Assembly: GCF_030063135.1 (NCBI RefSeq) | Contig: NZ_JASISO010000005.1 | Coordinates: 174,411 to 238,410 of the forward strand | Direction of reading: 5' to 3' | DNA length: 64,000 bases | DNA from: Streptomyces sp. G-G2 | Lineage (GTDB): Bacteria; Actinomycetota; Actinomycetes; Streptomycetales; Streptomycetaceae | Part shown: positions 53,622 through 64,000 of the stretch, one piece after another | Position numbering within the stretch: position 1 is the stretch's first letter | Layout of the letters: every line of letters begins with the position of its first letter | Translations under genes and position numbers: made by a program | The notes under the pieces: model-generated | What the model saw: the letters and a program-made list of their open reading frames with translations, nothing else | Told to the model about the DNA's origin: nothing | Databases searched by the model: none

Positions 53622-56600
53622 CCAACGAGGACAAGCTCCGCGACTACCTTCGCCGGGTGACCGCGGAACTGCAGTCGACGCGGCAGCGGCTGCGCGACGT
53701 GGAGGAGCGATCCGCCGGACCGGTCGCCATCGTCGGCATGGCCTGCCACTACCCCGGCGGCGTCGAGTCACCGGACGACCTGTGGTCACTCGTCGCCGAG
53801 GGCCGGGACGGGATCACCCCCTTCCCCGGCAACCGGGGCTGGGACCTGGGCGCGCTCCACCACCCGGACCCCGACCACCCGGGCACGACCACCGTCCGCG
53901 AGGGCGGATTCCTGCACGGCGCCGCAGGGTTCGACGCGGGATTCTTCGGGATCTCGCCCAAGGAGGCGCTCCACACCGACCCCCAGCAGAGGCTGATCCT
54001 CCAGACCTCCTGGGAGGCCGTCGAGCGCGCGGGCCTGGACCCGACCTCGCTGCGCGAGAGCCGCACCGGCGTGTTCACCGGCGTCATGCACCACGACTAC
54101 CCGGGCGCCCAGGGCGGCGGCAGCGTCGTCTCCGGCCGTGTCGCCTACCAGTTGGGCCTGCGCGGCCCGGCCATCACGGTGGACACCGCCTGCTCCTCGT
54201 CGCTCGTCGCCCTCCACCTGGCGGTCCGGTCCCTGCGCCGGGGCGAGTGCGACATGGCCCTCGTCGGAGGGGCCACGGTGATGGCCACCCCCGCCGCCTT
54301 CGTGGAGTTCAGCCGCCAGCGCGGCCTGGCCCCCGACGGCCGATGCAAGCCCTTCGCCGCCGGGGCGGACGGCACCGCCTGGTCCGAGGGCGCCGGGGTC
54401 GTCGTCGTCGAACGCCTCGCCACGGCCCTGGCCGCCGGCCGCCGCGTGCTCGCCGTGGTCCGGGGTACCGCCGTCAACTCCGACGGCGCCAGCAACGGCC
54501 TCACCGCACCCAACGGCCCCGCCCAGCAGCGCGTCATCCGCGAGGCCCTCGTCGACGCGGGCCTGACTCCCCAGCAGGTCGACGTGGTCGAGGCACACGG
54601 CACCGGCACCCCGCTCGGGGACCCGGTGGAGGCCCAGGCGCTGCTCGCCGCCTACGGCAGGCAGCGCACCCGGCCGCTGCGCCTGGGGTCGGTCAAGTCC
54701 AACCTGGGACACACCCAGGCCGCGGCGGGCGTCGCCGGGATCGTCAAGATGGTCATGGCCATGCGGCACGGAGTGCTGCCCCGGACCCTGCACCTCGACG
54801 CACCGACCCCGTACGTGGACTGGTCGTCGGGCGATGTGGAACTCCTCGCCGAGGACGCCCCGTGGCCCGCCGGGAAGGAGCCCCGGCGGGCGGCCGTGTC
54901 CTCCTTCGGGGTCAGCGGCACCAACGCCCACGTCATCCTGGAGGAGCCGCCCGTACCGGTGGACGACCGGACCGCCGAGGGGCGGGACGGCCGGCCGACG
55001 GAAGCGGCGGGCGCCGGGAGTTCCGCGACCCCGCCCCCCGGGACCGGCCCCCTGGCCTGGACCCTGTCCGCCCGCTCCGACGCCGCACTGCGCGCCCAGG
55101 CCGCCACCCTCTCCGCCTTCCTGACCGGGCACCCGCACCAGCCCCGCCCCGAGGACGTGGCCCTCTCCCTGGCCACCACCCGCGCCTCCCACGAGCACCG
55201 CGCCGTTGTCCTCGGCGGCGACCGGGCCGAACTCCTCGGCGCACTCGACGACCTGGCCGCCGGACGGCCCTCGCCCACCGTCGTCGAAGGAACCACCGGC
55301 CGCAGCGGCGGCGTGGCCTTCCTCTTCCCCGGCCAGGGTTCGCAGTGGCGGGACATGGCCGTGCGCCTGCTGGACACCAACACGGTGTTCAGGGACCGGA
55401 TAGCGCAGTGCGAGAGCGCCCTGTCCCCCTACGTGGACTTCGAGCTGACGGCCGTCCTGCGCGGGGAACAGGACCTGGACCGGGTCGACGTCGTCCAGCC
55501 AGCCCTGTTCGCCGTCATGGTCAGCCTCGCCGAGGTGTGGCGCTCCCTCGGCGTCCGCCCGGCCGCCGTCGCCGGACACAGCCAGGGCGAAATCGCGGCA
55601 GCCTGCGTGGCAGGCGCCCTCACCCTCCAGGACGCCGCCCGGGTCGTCGCCCTGCGCAGCCGGGCCCTCACCACCCTGTCGGGCCGCGGCGGCATGATGT
55701 CCCTCGCACTGCCCGCCGACGAGGCCCGCGACCGGCTCCGCCGCTGGGACGGCCGCCTGTCGCTGGCCGCCGTCAACGGCGCGGCCTCCGTGGTCGTCTC
55801 CGGGGACACCGGCGCCCTCGACGAACTCCTCGCCGCCTGCGAGGAGGAGGACGTACGGGCCCGGCGCATCGACGTCGACTACGCCTCCCACAGCGCGCAC
55901 GTGGAAAGCGTCCGCGCACAGGTCCTGGAGGCCCTCGCCCCCATCAGCCCGCGCGCTCCCGAGATCCCCTTCTTCTCCTCCGTGGAAGGCCGCTGGATCG
56001 AGGCCGCCGACGCCTTCGACGCCGACTACTGGTACCGGAACCTGCGCGAGACCGTCCGCTTCGACGAGGCCGTCACCGCCCTCGTCCGGCGCGACTGCAC
56101 CACCCTGCTGGAAGTCAGCCCCCACCCGGTGGTCACGCCCGGAGCCCAGGAGACCGTCGACGCGCTCGGCACCGACACCACCGTCGCCCACACCCTGCGC
56201 CGCGACGAAGGCGGCCCCGAGCAGCTCCTCCACGCCACGGCCCAGCTGTACGTGAAGGGCGTGCGCCCCGACTGGGCCGCACTCTGGCCCGAAGCCCGCC
56301 GGACCGACCTGCCCACCACCACCTTCCTCACCGAGCCGTACTGGCTGCGCCCCGGCGCCGGCGGCGGCGCGGGCTCCCTGGGCCTCGACGACGTCGACCA
56401 CCCCGTCCTGCGCGCGTCCCTGCCCGCCGCCGAAGGCCTGGTGCTGACCGGGCGGCTCGGCCTCGCCGACCAGCCCTGGCTCGCCGACCACACGGTCGAA
56501 GGACAGGTGGTCCTGCCGGGCGCGGCCCTCGCGGAACTCGCCTCCCGCGCGGCCGACGAGGCCGGATGCGCGGCCGTCGACCAGCTCACCCTGCTCACAC

Positions 56601-59600
56601 CGGTCCTCCTCCCCGACGAGGGCGACATCCGGCTGCGCGTGGACGTCACGGCCCCGGCCGAGGACGGCTCGCGCGGACTGACCTTGCACACCCTCACCGG
56701 GGCGGGCCTCTGGACCACGCACGCCACCGGCGTCCTCCTGCCCGACGCCGCCGTACCGGCGCCCGTCACCACCGCGTGGCCGCCGTCCGGCGCCGAACCC
56801 CAGGACGTCGAAGCCCTCTACGCCACCCTGGAGGACGCGGGCCTGACCTACGGCCCGGCCTTCCGCGGCGTGCGGGCGCTGTGGCGGGGACGCGACGGAG
56901 ACGTCCACGCCGAGGTCGCGCTGCCCGACGCCGACCAGGCCGGCGCCTTCACCCTCCACCCCGCCCTGCTCGACGCGTGCCTGCACCCCGTCGCCCTCGG
57001 AGGGTTCCTCACCACCGGAGACGGCCGCCGCCCCGCGCTGCCCTTCGAATGGCAGGGACTGCGCTTCCACGCCTCGGGCGCCGACACCGTCCGCGCGACC
57101 CTGTCCGCCGCGGGCCCCGACACCGTCCGCCTCACCCTCACCGACACCACCGGGGCACCCGTCGCCTCGGTCGACACCCTCGTGCTCCGCGAGCTCCCGG
57201 CAGGCACCCTCGGCCGCCCGGACCGGGGCGACCTGCTGCGCCCCGACCCGGTGGCCCGGGCCCTGCCCGGCGGCGACCACGAGGGCTACGCCGTACGCGA
57301 CCCGGAACTCGCCCGCCAGCTGGGCATCCAGCCCACCGAGGACCCCGCGCGCCACGTCCTGGTGCCCGCCCCGGCCGGCGATCCCGAGGAGGCCGTGCGC
57401 GGCGCGCTCGCCCTCGTCCACGACTGGCTGGCGGACGAGAGCCGCACGGACTCCACGCTCGTCCTCGTCACCCGCCGGGTCCACCACGATGTGGCGGAGG
57501 CCGCCGTCGCGGGCCTCGTACGCTCCGCCCAGCTCGAACACCCCGACGGCTTCAGGCTGCTGGACCTGGCCGACCTCGACGAGGCCACCCTCGCCGCGAT
57601 CCCCGCCGCCCTCGCCACCGACGAGCCCCAGCTCACCCTGACGTCCGGGACCGCGACCGTACCCCGGCTGGTCCGTGCCGTCCCCGCTCCGGCCGGGACC
57701 CCCGCCGCGTTCGGCAGGACCCTGGTGACCGGGGCCTCCGGCACCCTGGGGCAACTCGTCGCCCGCCACCTCGTCCACACGCACGGGGTCCGCGACCTGG
57801 TCATGGCGGGCAGGCGAGGCTCCGAGGCACCCGGCATGGCCGCCCTCCTGGAGGAACTGACCGGAGCGGGCGCCCAGGTCGAGGCCGTCGCCTGCGACGT
57901 CACCGACCGCGCCGCCCTCGCGGCACTGGTCGCCGCGACCCCCTTCGCCACCGTCGTCCACGCCGCGGGCGTCCTCGACGACGGCCTGGTGACCGGACTG
58001 ACCCCCGAACGCCTCACCCGCGTACTCGGGGCGAAGCTCGACGCGGCGCTCCACCTCCACGAACTGCTGCCCCAGGCACGCCTGGTGCTGTTCTCCTCGG
58101 CCGTGGGCATCCTCGGCGGCCTGGGCCAGGCCAACTACGCCGCCGCCAACTCCGGCCTCGACGCCCTGGCCCGTCGGCGCCACGCCGCGGGCCTGCCCGG
58201 CATCTCCCTGGCCTGGGGCCTGTGGGACGCGGCCAGCGGTATGACGGACGGCGTCGACCGGGCCCGCCTGGGCCGCTCCGGCTTCCAACCGCTCCCGACC
58301 GCGGACGCCCTCGCCGCCCTGGACGCGGCCTTGGCCTCGGACGAGCCGGTGATCGCCCCGATGCGGCTCGACCCCGTCGCCCTGCGCGCACAGGGAGAGG
58401 ACATCCCCGCGCCGCTGCGCGACCTGTACGGGAGGCAGGCGCGCCGGACCGCCGCCCCCGGAGGCGGCGCCGTCGTCTCGGAACTGGCCGCCCGGCTCGC
58501 CGGGAAGACCGGGCCCGAGCGCCATCGCACCCTGCTCGAACTGGTCGTCGGGCACAGCGCCGCCGTCCTCGGACACGCCTCGCCGGAGGCGGTCGACCCC
58601 GGACGGGCCTTCAAGGACGCGGGCTTCGGCTCGCTCGCCGCCGTCGAACTGCGCAACCGGCTCGCCGGAGCCACGGGCCTGCGCCTGCCCGCCACCCTGG
58701 TGTTCAGCCACCCCAATCCCACGGCGGTCGCCCGCCACCTGGACGAACTCCTCGCGGGCACGGCCCCGGCGGCCGCTCCGGCGGTCCGCGCCCAGGCCGC
58801 CGACGCGGACGACCCCGTCGTCCTCGTCGGCCTCGGATGCCGGCTCCCCGGCGGAGTCCGCACACCCGAGGACCTCTGGGAGATGCTCGTCTCCGAACGC
58901 GACGGCATCGGCCCGTTCCCCGACGACCGCGGCTGGCCCCTGGACCTCCTCTACGACCCCGACCCGGCGGCCCCCGGCACCACCTACACCCGGCACGGCG
59001 GCTTCCTGGCCGACGCGACCGCCTTCGACTCCGCCTTCTTCGGAGTCGCGCCGCGCGAGGCCGTCGCGATGGACCCGCAGCAGCGGATCCTGCTGGAAAC
59101 CGTCTGGGAGGCGTGCGAGGACGCGGGCATCGACCCGTCCTCGCTGCGCGGCACCCGGACCGGCGTGTTCGTGGGCGCCATGTACCAGGACTACGGCCGC
59201 CTCCTGGAGAACGCCGCCGCCGAGGGCTTCCTCGCCCCGGGCGTCGGCGGCGGCGTCCTGTCCGGACGGATCGCGTACACCTACGGGCTGGAAGGCCCGA
59301 CCGTCACCGTCGACACGGCCTGCTCCTCCTCGCTGACCGCCCTGCACCTCGCCGCCCAGGCGGTACGGGCGGGGGAGTGCGACCTCGCGTTCGCCGGTGG
59401 AGTGACCGTGCTGTCCACACCGGTGCCCTTCGTGGAGTTCAGCCGCCAGCGCGGACTGGCCGCCGACGGACGGTGCAAGCCCTTCGCCGCCGCGGCCGAT
59501 GGCACCGCGCTGGGAGAGGGCGCCGGAGTGGTGCTCGTCGAACGCCTCTCACGGGCCCTCGCCCAGGGCCACGAGGTGCTCGCCGTACTGCGCGGCAGCG

Positions 59601-62600
59601 CCGTCAACTCCGACGGCGCCAGCAACGGCCTCACCGCCCCCAACGGCGCCGCCCAAGAGAAGGTGATGCGCGCGGCCCTCGCCGCGGCGGGCCTGCTCCC
59701 CGCCGACGTCGCCGCCGTCGAGGCGCACGGCACCGGCACGGCGCTCGGCGACCCCATCGAGGCGCAGGCCCTCCTCGCGGTCTACGGCCAGGACCGGCCG
59801 ACCCCGCTGAGGCTCGGCTCGCTCAAGTCCAACGTGGGCCACGTCCAGGCCGCCGCGGGCATCGCGGGAGTGATCAAGGCGGTCCTGTCCATCCGCAACG
59901 GCCTGCTGCCCCGCAGCCTGCACATCGACGAGCCCTCCCCGCACGTCGACTGGACCGCCGGAGACATCACCCTGCTGGACCGGGCGCAGCCCTGGCCCGA
60001 GCAGTCCGGGCCGCGCCGCATGGGCGTCTCCTCCTTCGGCATCAGCGGCACCAACGTGCACGTGCTGATCGAACAGGCGCCGAGCCCCGAGGACACCCCG
60101 GCGCCGCTGCCCGCCCTGGACGGCATGCCGTGGCTGCTGTCGGCGCGCTCCGAGCAGGCCCTGAGCGGCCAGGCCCGGCGACTGCTGGAGTCGGACACCT
60201 CCGATCTCCCCGCCGTCGCGCGGGCCCTGTCCACCACCCGGGCCGCCCACCGCCACCGGGCGGTGGTGACCGGCGCCGACGCACAGCAGCGGCGCGCCGC
60301 CCTCACGGCCCTGGCCCGCGACGCCACGGCCGACGGCCTGCGCCGGGCGCGGGCGGCCGGGCAGCGGCTCACCCTGCTGTTCACCGGGCAGGGCAGCCAG
60401 CTCCCCGCGATGGGAAGGGGCCTCTACGAGACCTTCCCCGTGTACGCGCAGGCCTTCGACGAGGTGTCCGCGCAGTTCCGGCTCGACACCCCGCTGCGCG
60501 AGGCGGTCTTCGAGCGGGAGGACCTGCTGGACCGTACCGCCTACACCCAACCGGCCCTCTTCGCCCTCCAAGTGGCCCAGTTCCGGCTGCTGTCGAGCTG
60601 GGGCATCACTCCCGACTTCCTGATCGGGCACTCCATCGGCGAGCTCTCGGCGGCCTGCGTCTCCGGCCTGCTGCCCCTCGCCGACGCCGCGGCCCTCGTC
60701 GCCGCCCGCGGCCGGGTCCTCGGTGAACTGCCGCCCGGCGGCGCCATGGTCGCCGTACGGGCGGCGGAGGAGGACGTACTCGCCGTCGTGGAAGGCCGCG
60801 CCGACCGCGTGGGCATCGCCGCCGTCAACGGACCGCGGTCGGTCGTCCTGTCCGGGGACGAGGAAGCGGTCCTCGCCGCGGCCCGGGAACTCTCCGAGCG
60901 CGGGCACCGCACGAGCCGACTGCGCGTGGACGTCGCGTTCCACTCGCCCCGCGTGGACCCGGCGCTCACCGACTTCCGGTCCGCCGCCGCCGAGGTCCGC
61001 TTCGGACGGCCCGGGATCCCGGTCCTGTCCACCGTCCGCACCGGCCACGCCATGGACACCCCCGACTACTGGGTGGAGCAACTGCGCGGGCCCGTCCGCT
61101 TCTTCGACGCCGTCCGGCAGGCCCACGGCCACGGGGCCACGGCCTTCCTGGAACTGGGGCCCGACACCGTCCTCGCACCGGCCGTCGAAGCGTGCCTGCC
61201 GGGCCACCCGGTGCGCCCCGCCTCGCTCCTGCGGCGCGACCGCGACGACGTGCGCACCACGCTCGAGGCCCTGGGAGTCCTGCACGTCCACGGAGTGGAG
61301 GTCGACTGGTCCGCCGTCCACGCCGGGCGGCCGAGGACCCCGGCGCGACTGCCGAAGTACGCCTTCCAGGGCCGTCGTTACTGGCCCGAGCCGACCGCTG
61401 TGGCGCAGGCCGCGCCGGTACCCGTAGCCGTGTCCGCGGCGGATGCGGGGGAGCGGGCACCCGCGCTCGATCCGTTCTGGTCGGCCGTCGAGAACGACGA
61501 CCTCGGCGCGGCCCTCGACCTGCTGGACCTGCGGGGTGACGAGACACCGGCCCAGGTGCTCGACGCCCTCGGCCGGTTGCGCTCAGGAGCGGCGGCGCCG
61601 GTCCTGGAGGCGGCGCGGTGGACGAGGGTGCTGGACGGCCCCGCCCCCGCGCTGGCCCATGACGTCCTGCTGCTCGCCCCCTCCACGGGCGACGAGAACC
61701 TGGCCGACGCGGTGGCGGGCGCCCTGGTCCGGCACGGCGCCCGGGTCCGCTCGGGCGGCGACCGGCGCCCGGACCTGGTGGTGGCCCTGCCGGGCACCGA
61801 ACCGGTGGCCGAGGCGGGGGTGCCCCGATGGGCCCTCGTCGACGGGGGCGGCGCGGTGCCCGCTTGCGACCACGCCGTGACCCTCCCGAAGGAACTCGAC
61901 GCGCCCGCGCGCGGGCGCCTGTGCGCGGCGATCGCCGAGGGGTACCGGGAGACGCGGATCGAGACGGACGGGATGTACGTGCGCACCTACGAGCCGCTGG
62001 GCCGGACCGGTGTGTGGCGTCCCGACGGGAACGTCCTGGTGGCCGGTCCGGCGGACGCGCTCACCGCGGCCACCGTCGACGCCGTGCTCAGGTCGGGGGC
62101 GCGCTGCCTCGTGGCCGGAGGCGCTGACCGCCCGTCCGGGGCCGCGGAGTTCGGGGACGCGGAGGGGACCGTACGGCTCACGGCGGCGATCGTCCGGGCC
62201 GGCAGCGGGTTCGAGGACGTGTCGGCGCCGCTGGTGAGCGTGGTGTGCGTGGGGGAGGACGCGGCCACCGCCCTGCGGCAACCGGGCGCCCCGCGCACCG
62301 TGGTGGTCCACCCCGACCTCGATCCCGGGGCGGCGGTGTCCGGGCTGTGGCGGGCCATGTCCACCGAGGAGACGGCCGTACGCCTCCTGGGCCCCGGATC
62401 CGCGACGCGGACCGCCCCGGTCGTGGAGCCGGAGCCCGACGAGCACCCGGAAACGGCCCTGGCCCTCTCGCGGGAGCGGGAGCTGGAGCCGAAGTCCGAG
62501 CCGGAGCCCGCATCCGAGCCCGAGCCCGCATCCGAGCCCGAGCCCGAGCCCGAGGCCGCATCCGAGCCCGGCGGGCCGCGGCCCCAGGGTTCGGAACTCC

Positions 62601-62884
62601 GGGCGACCCTCGCGGGAATCCCCCGGGCGGACTGGGCGGAGGCCGTGCTCGGCGGTGTGCGGGGCCTCGTGGCCGCCGTGCTCGGCTACGAGTCCGCGGC
62701 CGAGATCGACGCCGAGGGCGAGTTCTTCGACATGGGCCTGACCTCGGTCACCGCCCTCGAACTGCGTGACCACCTGACCCGGTACACCGGTCTGGAGTGG
62801 CCCGCGGACCTGCTGTACGAGTGCCCGACGCCGCAGGTGCTGGCCGACCTCCTGGTCGAGCACCTGAGCGCGGACCCGGCCTGA
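53618..62884 (+). CDS. Cis-AT modular PKS gene F: KS-AT-DH-KR-ACP / KS-AT-(dead KR)-ACP (3088 aa)
   Basis: Final PKS of the line. Rough residues: coiled-coil docking domain 1-31 (DKLRDYLRRVTAELQSTRQR), KS13 36-443, AT 563-862, DH 926-1195 (HTVEGQVVLP; HPALLDACLH), KR 1222-1605 (TGASGTLG, LFSSAVG, ANYAAAN, LDD motif), ACP 1625-1715, KS14 1733-2156, AT 2250-2558, degenerate KR 2621-2894, Glu/Pro repeat linker 2941-2985, ACP 3008-3084. AT1 has GHSQG and YASHS (methylmalonyl type); AT2 has GHSIG and AFHS (malonyl type). The carrier motifs are GFGSLAAV and GLTSVTAL, so the Asp before the serine is replaced in both. There is no thioesterase and no C-terminal docking helix. It matches the two-module cis-AT KirAVI that ends kirromycin PKS synthesis. 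Confidence 0.96.
53722..58760 (+). other. Module 14: KS-AT(methylmalonyl)-DH-KR-ACP
   Basis: KS13 has DTACSSS, EAHGTGT and NLGHTQAAAG. The AT shows RVDVVQPALFAVM, GHSQGEIAAACVAGAL and DYASHSAHV, the classical methylmalonyl signature. The DH has the complete H-x3-G-x4-P motif, and the KR has its Ser/Tyr pair and LDD (B-type). The result should be an alpha-methyl trans double bond, as at the end of the elfamycin triene. Confidence 0.92.
58815..62870 (+). other. Module 15: KS-AT(malonyl)-degenerate KR-ACP
   Basis: KS14 has DTACSSS, EAHGTGT and NVGHVQAAAG. The AT shows GHSIGELSAACVSG and VDVAFHSP, indicating malonyl. A KR-sized region follows with the usual structural start (FWSAVENDDLGAALDLLDL), but the NADPH loop is VLVAGPADALT and no catalytic Ser/Tyr block can be found, so it should be inactive. 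A non-reducing malonyl step is what pyridone-bearing elfamycins need. Confidence 0.9.
62496..62570 (+). repeat. Glu/Pro-rich repeat (PEPEPASE) linker before the last ACP
   Basis: Imperfect repeats of GAGCCCGAGCCCGCATCC encode EPEPASEPEPASEPEPEPE. This charged, extended spacer may hold the terminal ACP away from the degenerate KR. Confidence 0.93.
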
Positions 62885-63007
62885 GCCGCCGACCGAAGGG
62901 CCGCCCCGGATGACGTCCGGGGTCGGCGGGGCGCCCTACGGATCCTCCGTACGGCGCCCTTCTCGGGACGACCAGGCAGCAGTGATCGCCATGTGATCAC
63001 CCAGCGA
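62885..63007. terminator. Intergenic double hairpin between convergent genes
   Basis: Two perfect or near-perfect stems follow the stop of gene F: 7 bp at 62904-62910 with 62916-62922 (5-nt loop), and a long stem at 62929-62942 with 62946-62959 (7 + 6 bp, one mismatch, 3-nt loop), followed by TTCTC on the plus strand. The genes on both sides converge here, so this probably acts as a bidirectional terminator. Confidence 0.75.
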
Positions 63008-64000
63008 TCACACGGCGGACGGCTCCGGACGCCGGTCCGCCCACGGCCGGGCCACTTCCAGCTGGGCCGCGACCCGCAGCACGCTCACCTCGTCGTCGCG
63101 GCGTCCCACCAGTTGCACGGCGAGCGGCAGCCCGTCCGCGCCGTGACCCGCGGGGAGGGAGGCGGCCGGGTTACCGGTGACGTTCCACAGCGCGGTGTAG
63201 GCGATCATCGGGCGCGAGCGCGCCAGCGCCGTCAGCAGACCCGCACCGTCCAGCGCGCCCGCCGGGCGCGGGCGCGCGGCGATGGTCGGGGTCAGAAGAA
63301 GGTCCATGGTGGTGAACATCCGGTCGGCGCGCGCCGACAGCCGCTCGCCCGCCCGGATGCCGCGCTCCACGGCGGCTTCGGGGATCAGCCGGGCGAGCGC
63401 GAGGACACGGCGGGTGCGCCGCTCGAGCAGGTCGGGCCGCTCGACCGCGGCGGCTTCCGCCCGGACCCCGCCGCAGAACTGCGCGACGAACGCCGCCGTC
63501 GCGTCCGGATAGTCGGGGTGGACCTCCCGGACATCGTGCCCCAGCTCGCGCAGTGCCCGTACGGTCTCCAGCAGGGCCCCGACGTGTGCGGGATCCGGGC
63601 GCACCCCGGGCACGGCGGGTTTGGCGGAGTAGCCGATGCGCAGTCGGCCGGGCGGGGTCCGCAGGGCCTGCGCCCAGCCCGTGGTGGCGGGCCGGGCGCT
63701 CCAGCGGTCGCCGGCGGTGGCACCGGCGAGGACGTCGTAGAGCACGGCGGAGTCGCGCACGGTGCGGGTCAGCGGGCCCACGGTGCCGAGGGCGTACCAG
63801 AGGTGGGGGTGCGGAGCGGTGGAGACCCGGCCGCGCTGGGGCTTGAGGCCGAACAGCCCGCAGCAGGCGGCCGGGATGCGGATGGACCCGCCGCCGTCGC
63901 CGCCGAGCGCCGCTCCGACCAGTCCGGCCGCGACGGCCGCGGCGCTGCCGCCGCTGGAGCCGCCGGGGGTGCGGGTGGTGTCCCAGGGGTTGCGGGTGTG
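63008..64000 (-). CDS. Amidase signature family enzyme, partial (N terminus off the right edge)
   Basis: The minus-strand frame is open to the window edge, giving 330 C-terminal residues. It carries the amidase signature GGSSGGSAAAVAAGLVGAAL and GGDGGGSIRIPAACCGLFGL, including the cis-Ser and nucleophile Ser of the Ser-Ser-Lys triad; the Lys and about 130-150 N-terminal residues would be outside. Amidases of this family hydrolyse C-N bonds of amides and have varied substrates. A GTG inside (63781) gives a shorter frame, but the signature lies upstream of it, so it is not the start. It converges on gene F across a terminator. No specific role in the pathway is visible, and it probably marks the right border. 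Confidence 0.9.
   Translation of the reverse strand, partial: HTRNPWDTTRTPGGSSGGSAAAVAAGLVGAALGGDGGGSIRIPAACCGLFGLKPQRGRVSTAPHPHLWYALGTVGPLTRTVRDSAVLYDVLAGATAGDRWSARPATTGWAQALRTPPGRLRIGYSAKPAVPGVRPDPAHVGALLETVRALRELGHDVREVHPDYPDATAAFVAQFCGGVRAEAAAVERPDLLERRTRRVLALARLIPEAAVERGIRAGERLSARADRMFTTMDLLLTPTIAARPRPAGALDGAGLLTALARSRPMIAYTALWNVTGNPAASLPAGHGADGLPLAVQLVGRRDDEVSVLRVAAQLEVARPWADRRPEPSAV

Noticed and set aside
62640..62884. A thioesterase at the end of gene F
   Set aside because: The protein ends a few residues after the ACP; no alpha/beta-hydrolase motif is present.

Overview
The DNA is very GC-rich, uses GTG/TTG starts, has tightly overlapping genes and contains actinomycete-type polyketide synthase (PKS) genes, so the window most likely comes from a Streptomyces or a close relative. 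About 60 of the 64 kb is one assembly line of six plus-strand genes (2718-62884). They encode a hybrid PKS/NRPS that is mostly trans-AT: no acyltransferase (AT) domain is visible in the first five proteins. Only the last protein carries cis-acting ATs.

Left edge (1-2447, all minus strand): the 5' end of a crotonyl-CoA carboxylase/reductase gene (ethylmalonyl-CoA supply, cut by the window edge), a DUF3037 gene, a HipA-like kinase gene, and a Sfp-type phosphopantetheinyl transferase. A 270-bp divergent regulatory region (2448-2717) rich in inverted repeats separates these from the PKS operon.

Assembly line: gene A (2718-8891) has a fused LnmK-like loading domain, ACP, module 1 and the KS of module 2. 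Gene B (8949-22337) has the rest of module 2 and modules 3-5. Gene C (22334-27037) is C-A-PCP with a glycine-like A-domain code, plus a KS. Gene D (27037-46620) runs from the rest of module 7 to the KS of module 12. Gene E (46617-53621) has the rest of module 12 and module 13. Gene F (53618-62884) has cis-AT modules 14 (methylmalonyl) and 15 (malonyl, dead KR). The order KR / DH-KR / KR-MT / KR / none / Gly / DH-KR / DH-KR-MT / none / KR / KR / DH-KR / DH-KR / methylmalonyl-DH-KR / malonyl matches, almost step for step, the backbone of the kirromycin (elfamycin) EF-Tu inhibitors. The CCR gene fits the ethyl branch of that scaffold. The exception is module 9, which lacks the KR and methyltransferase the scaffold needs. 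No beta-alanine NRPS, thioesterase or trans-AT is in the window.

Right edge: a two-hairpin intergenic terminator (62885-63007), then a convergent amidase gene (63008-64000, N terminus off-window) that probably marks the cluster boundary.

Points worth attention: serine-less ACP-like inserts in three KS flanking linkers; an apparent ~7-kb duplication between the A/B and D/E junctions; module 13 as a trans-to-cis chimera; a TTA codon at the start of the first PKS gene; and the fused LnmK-like loading domain.
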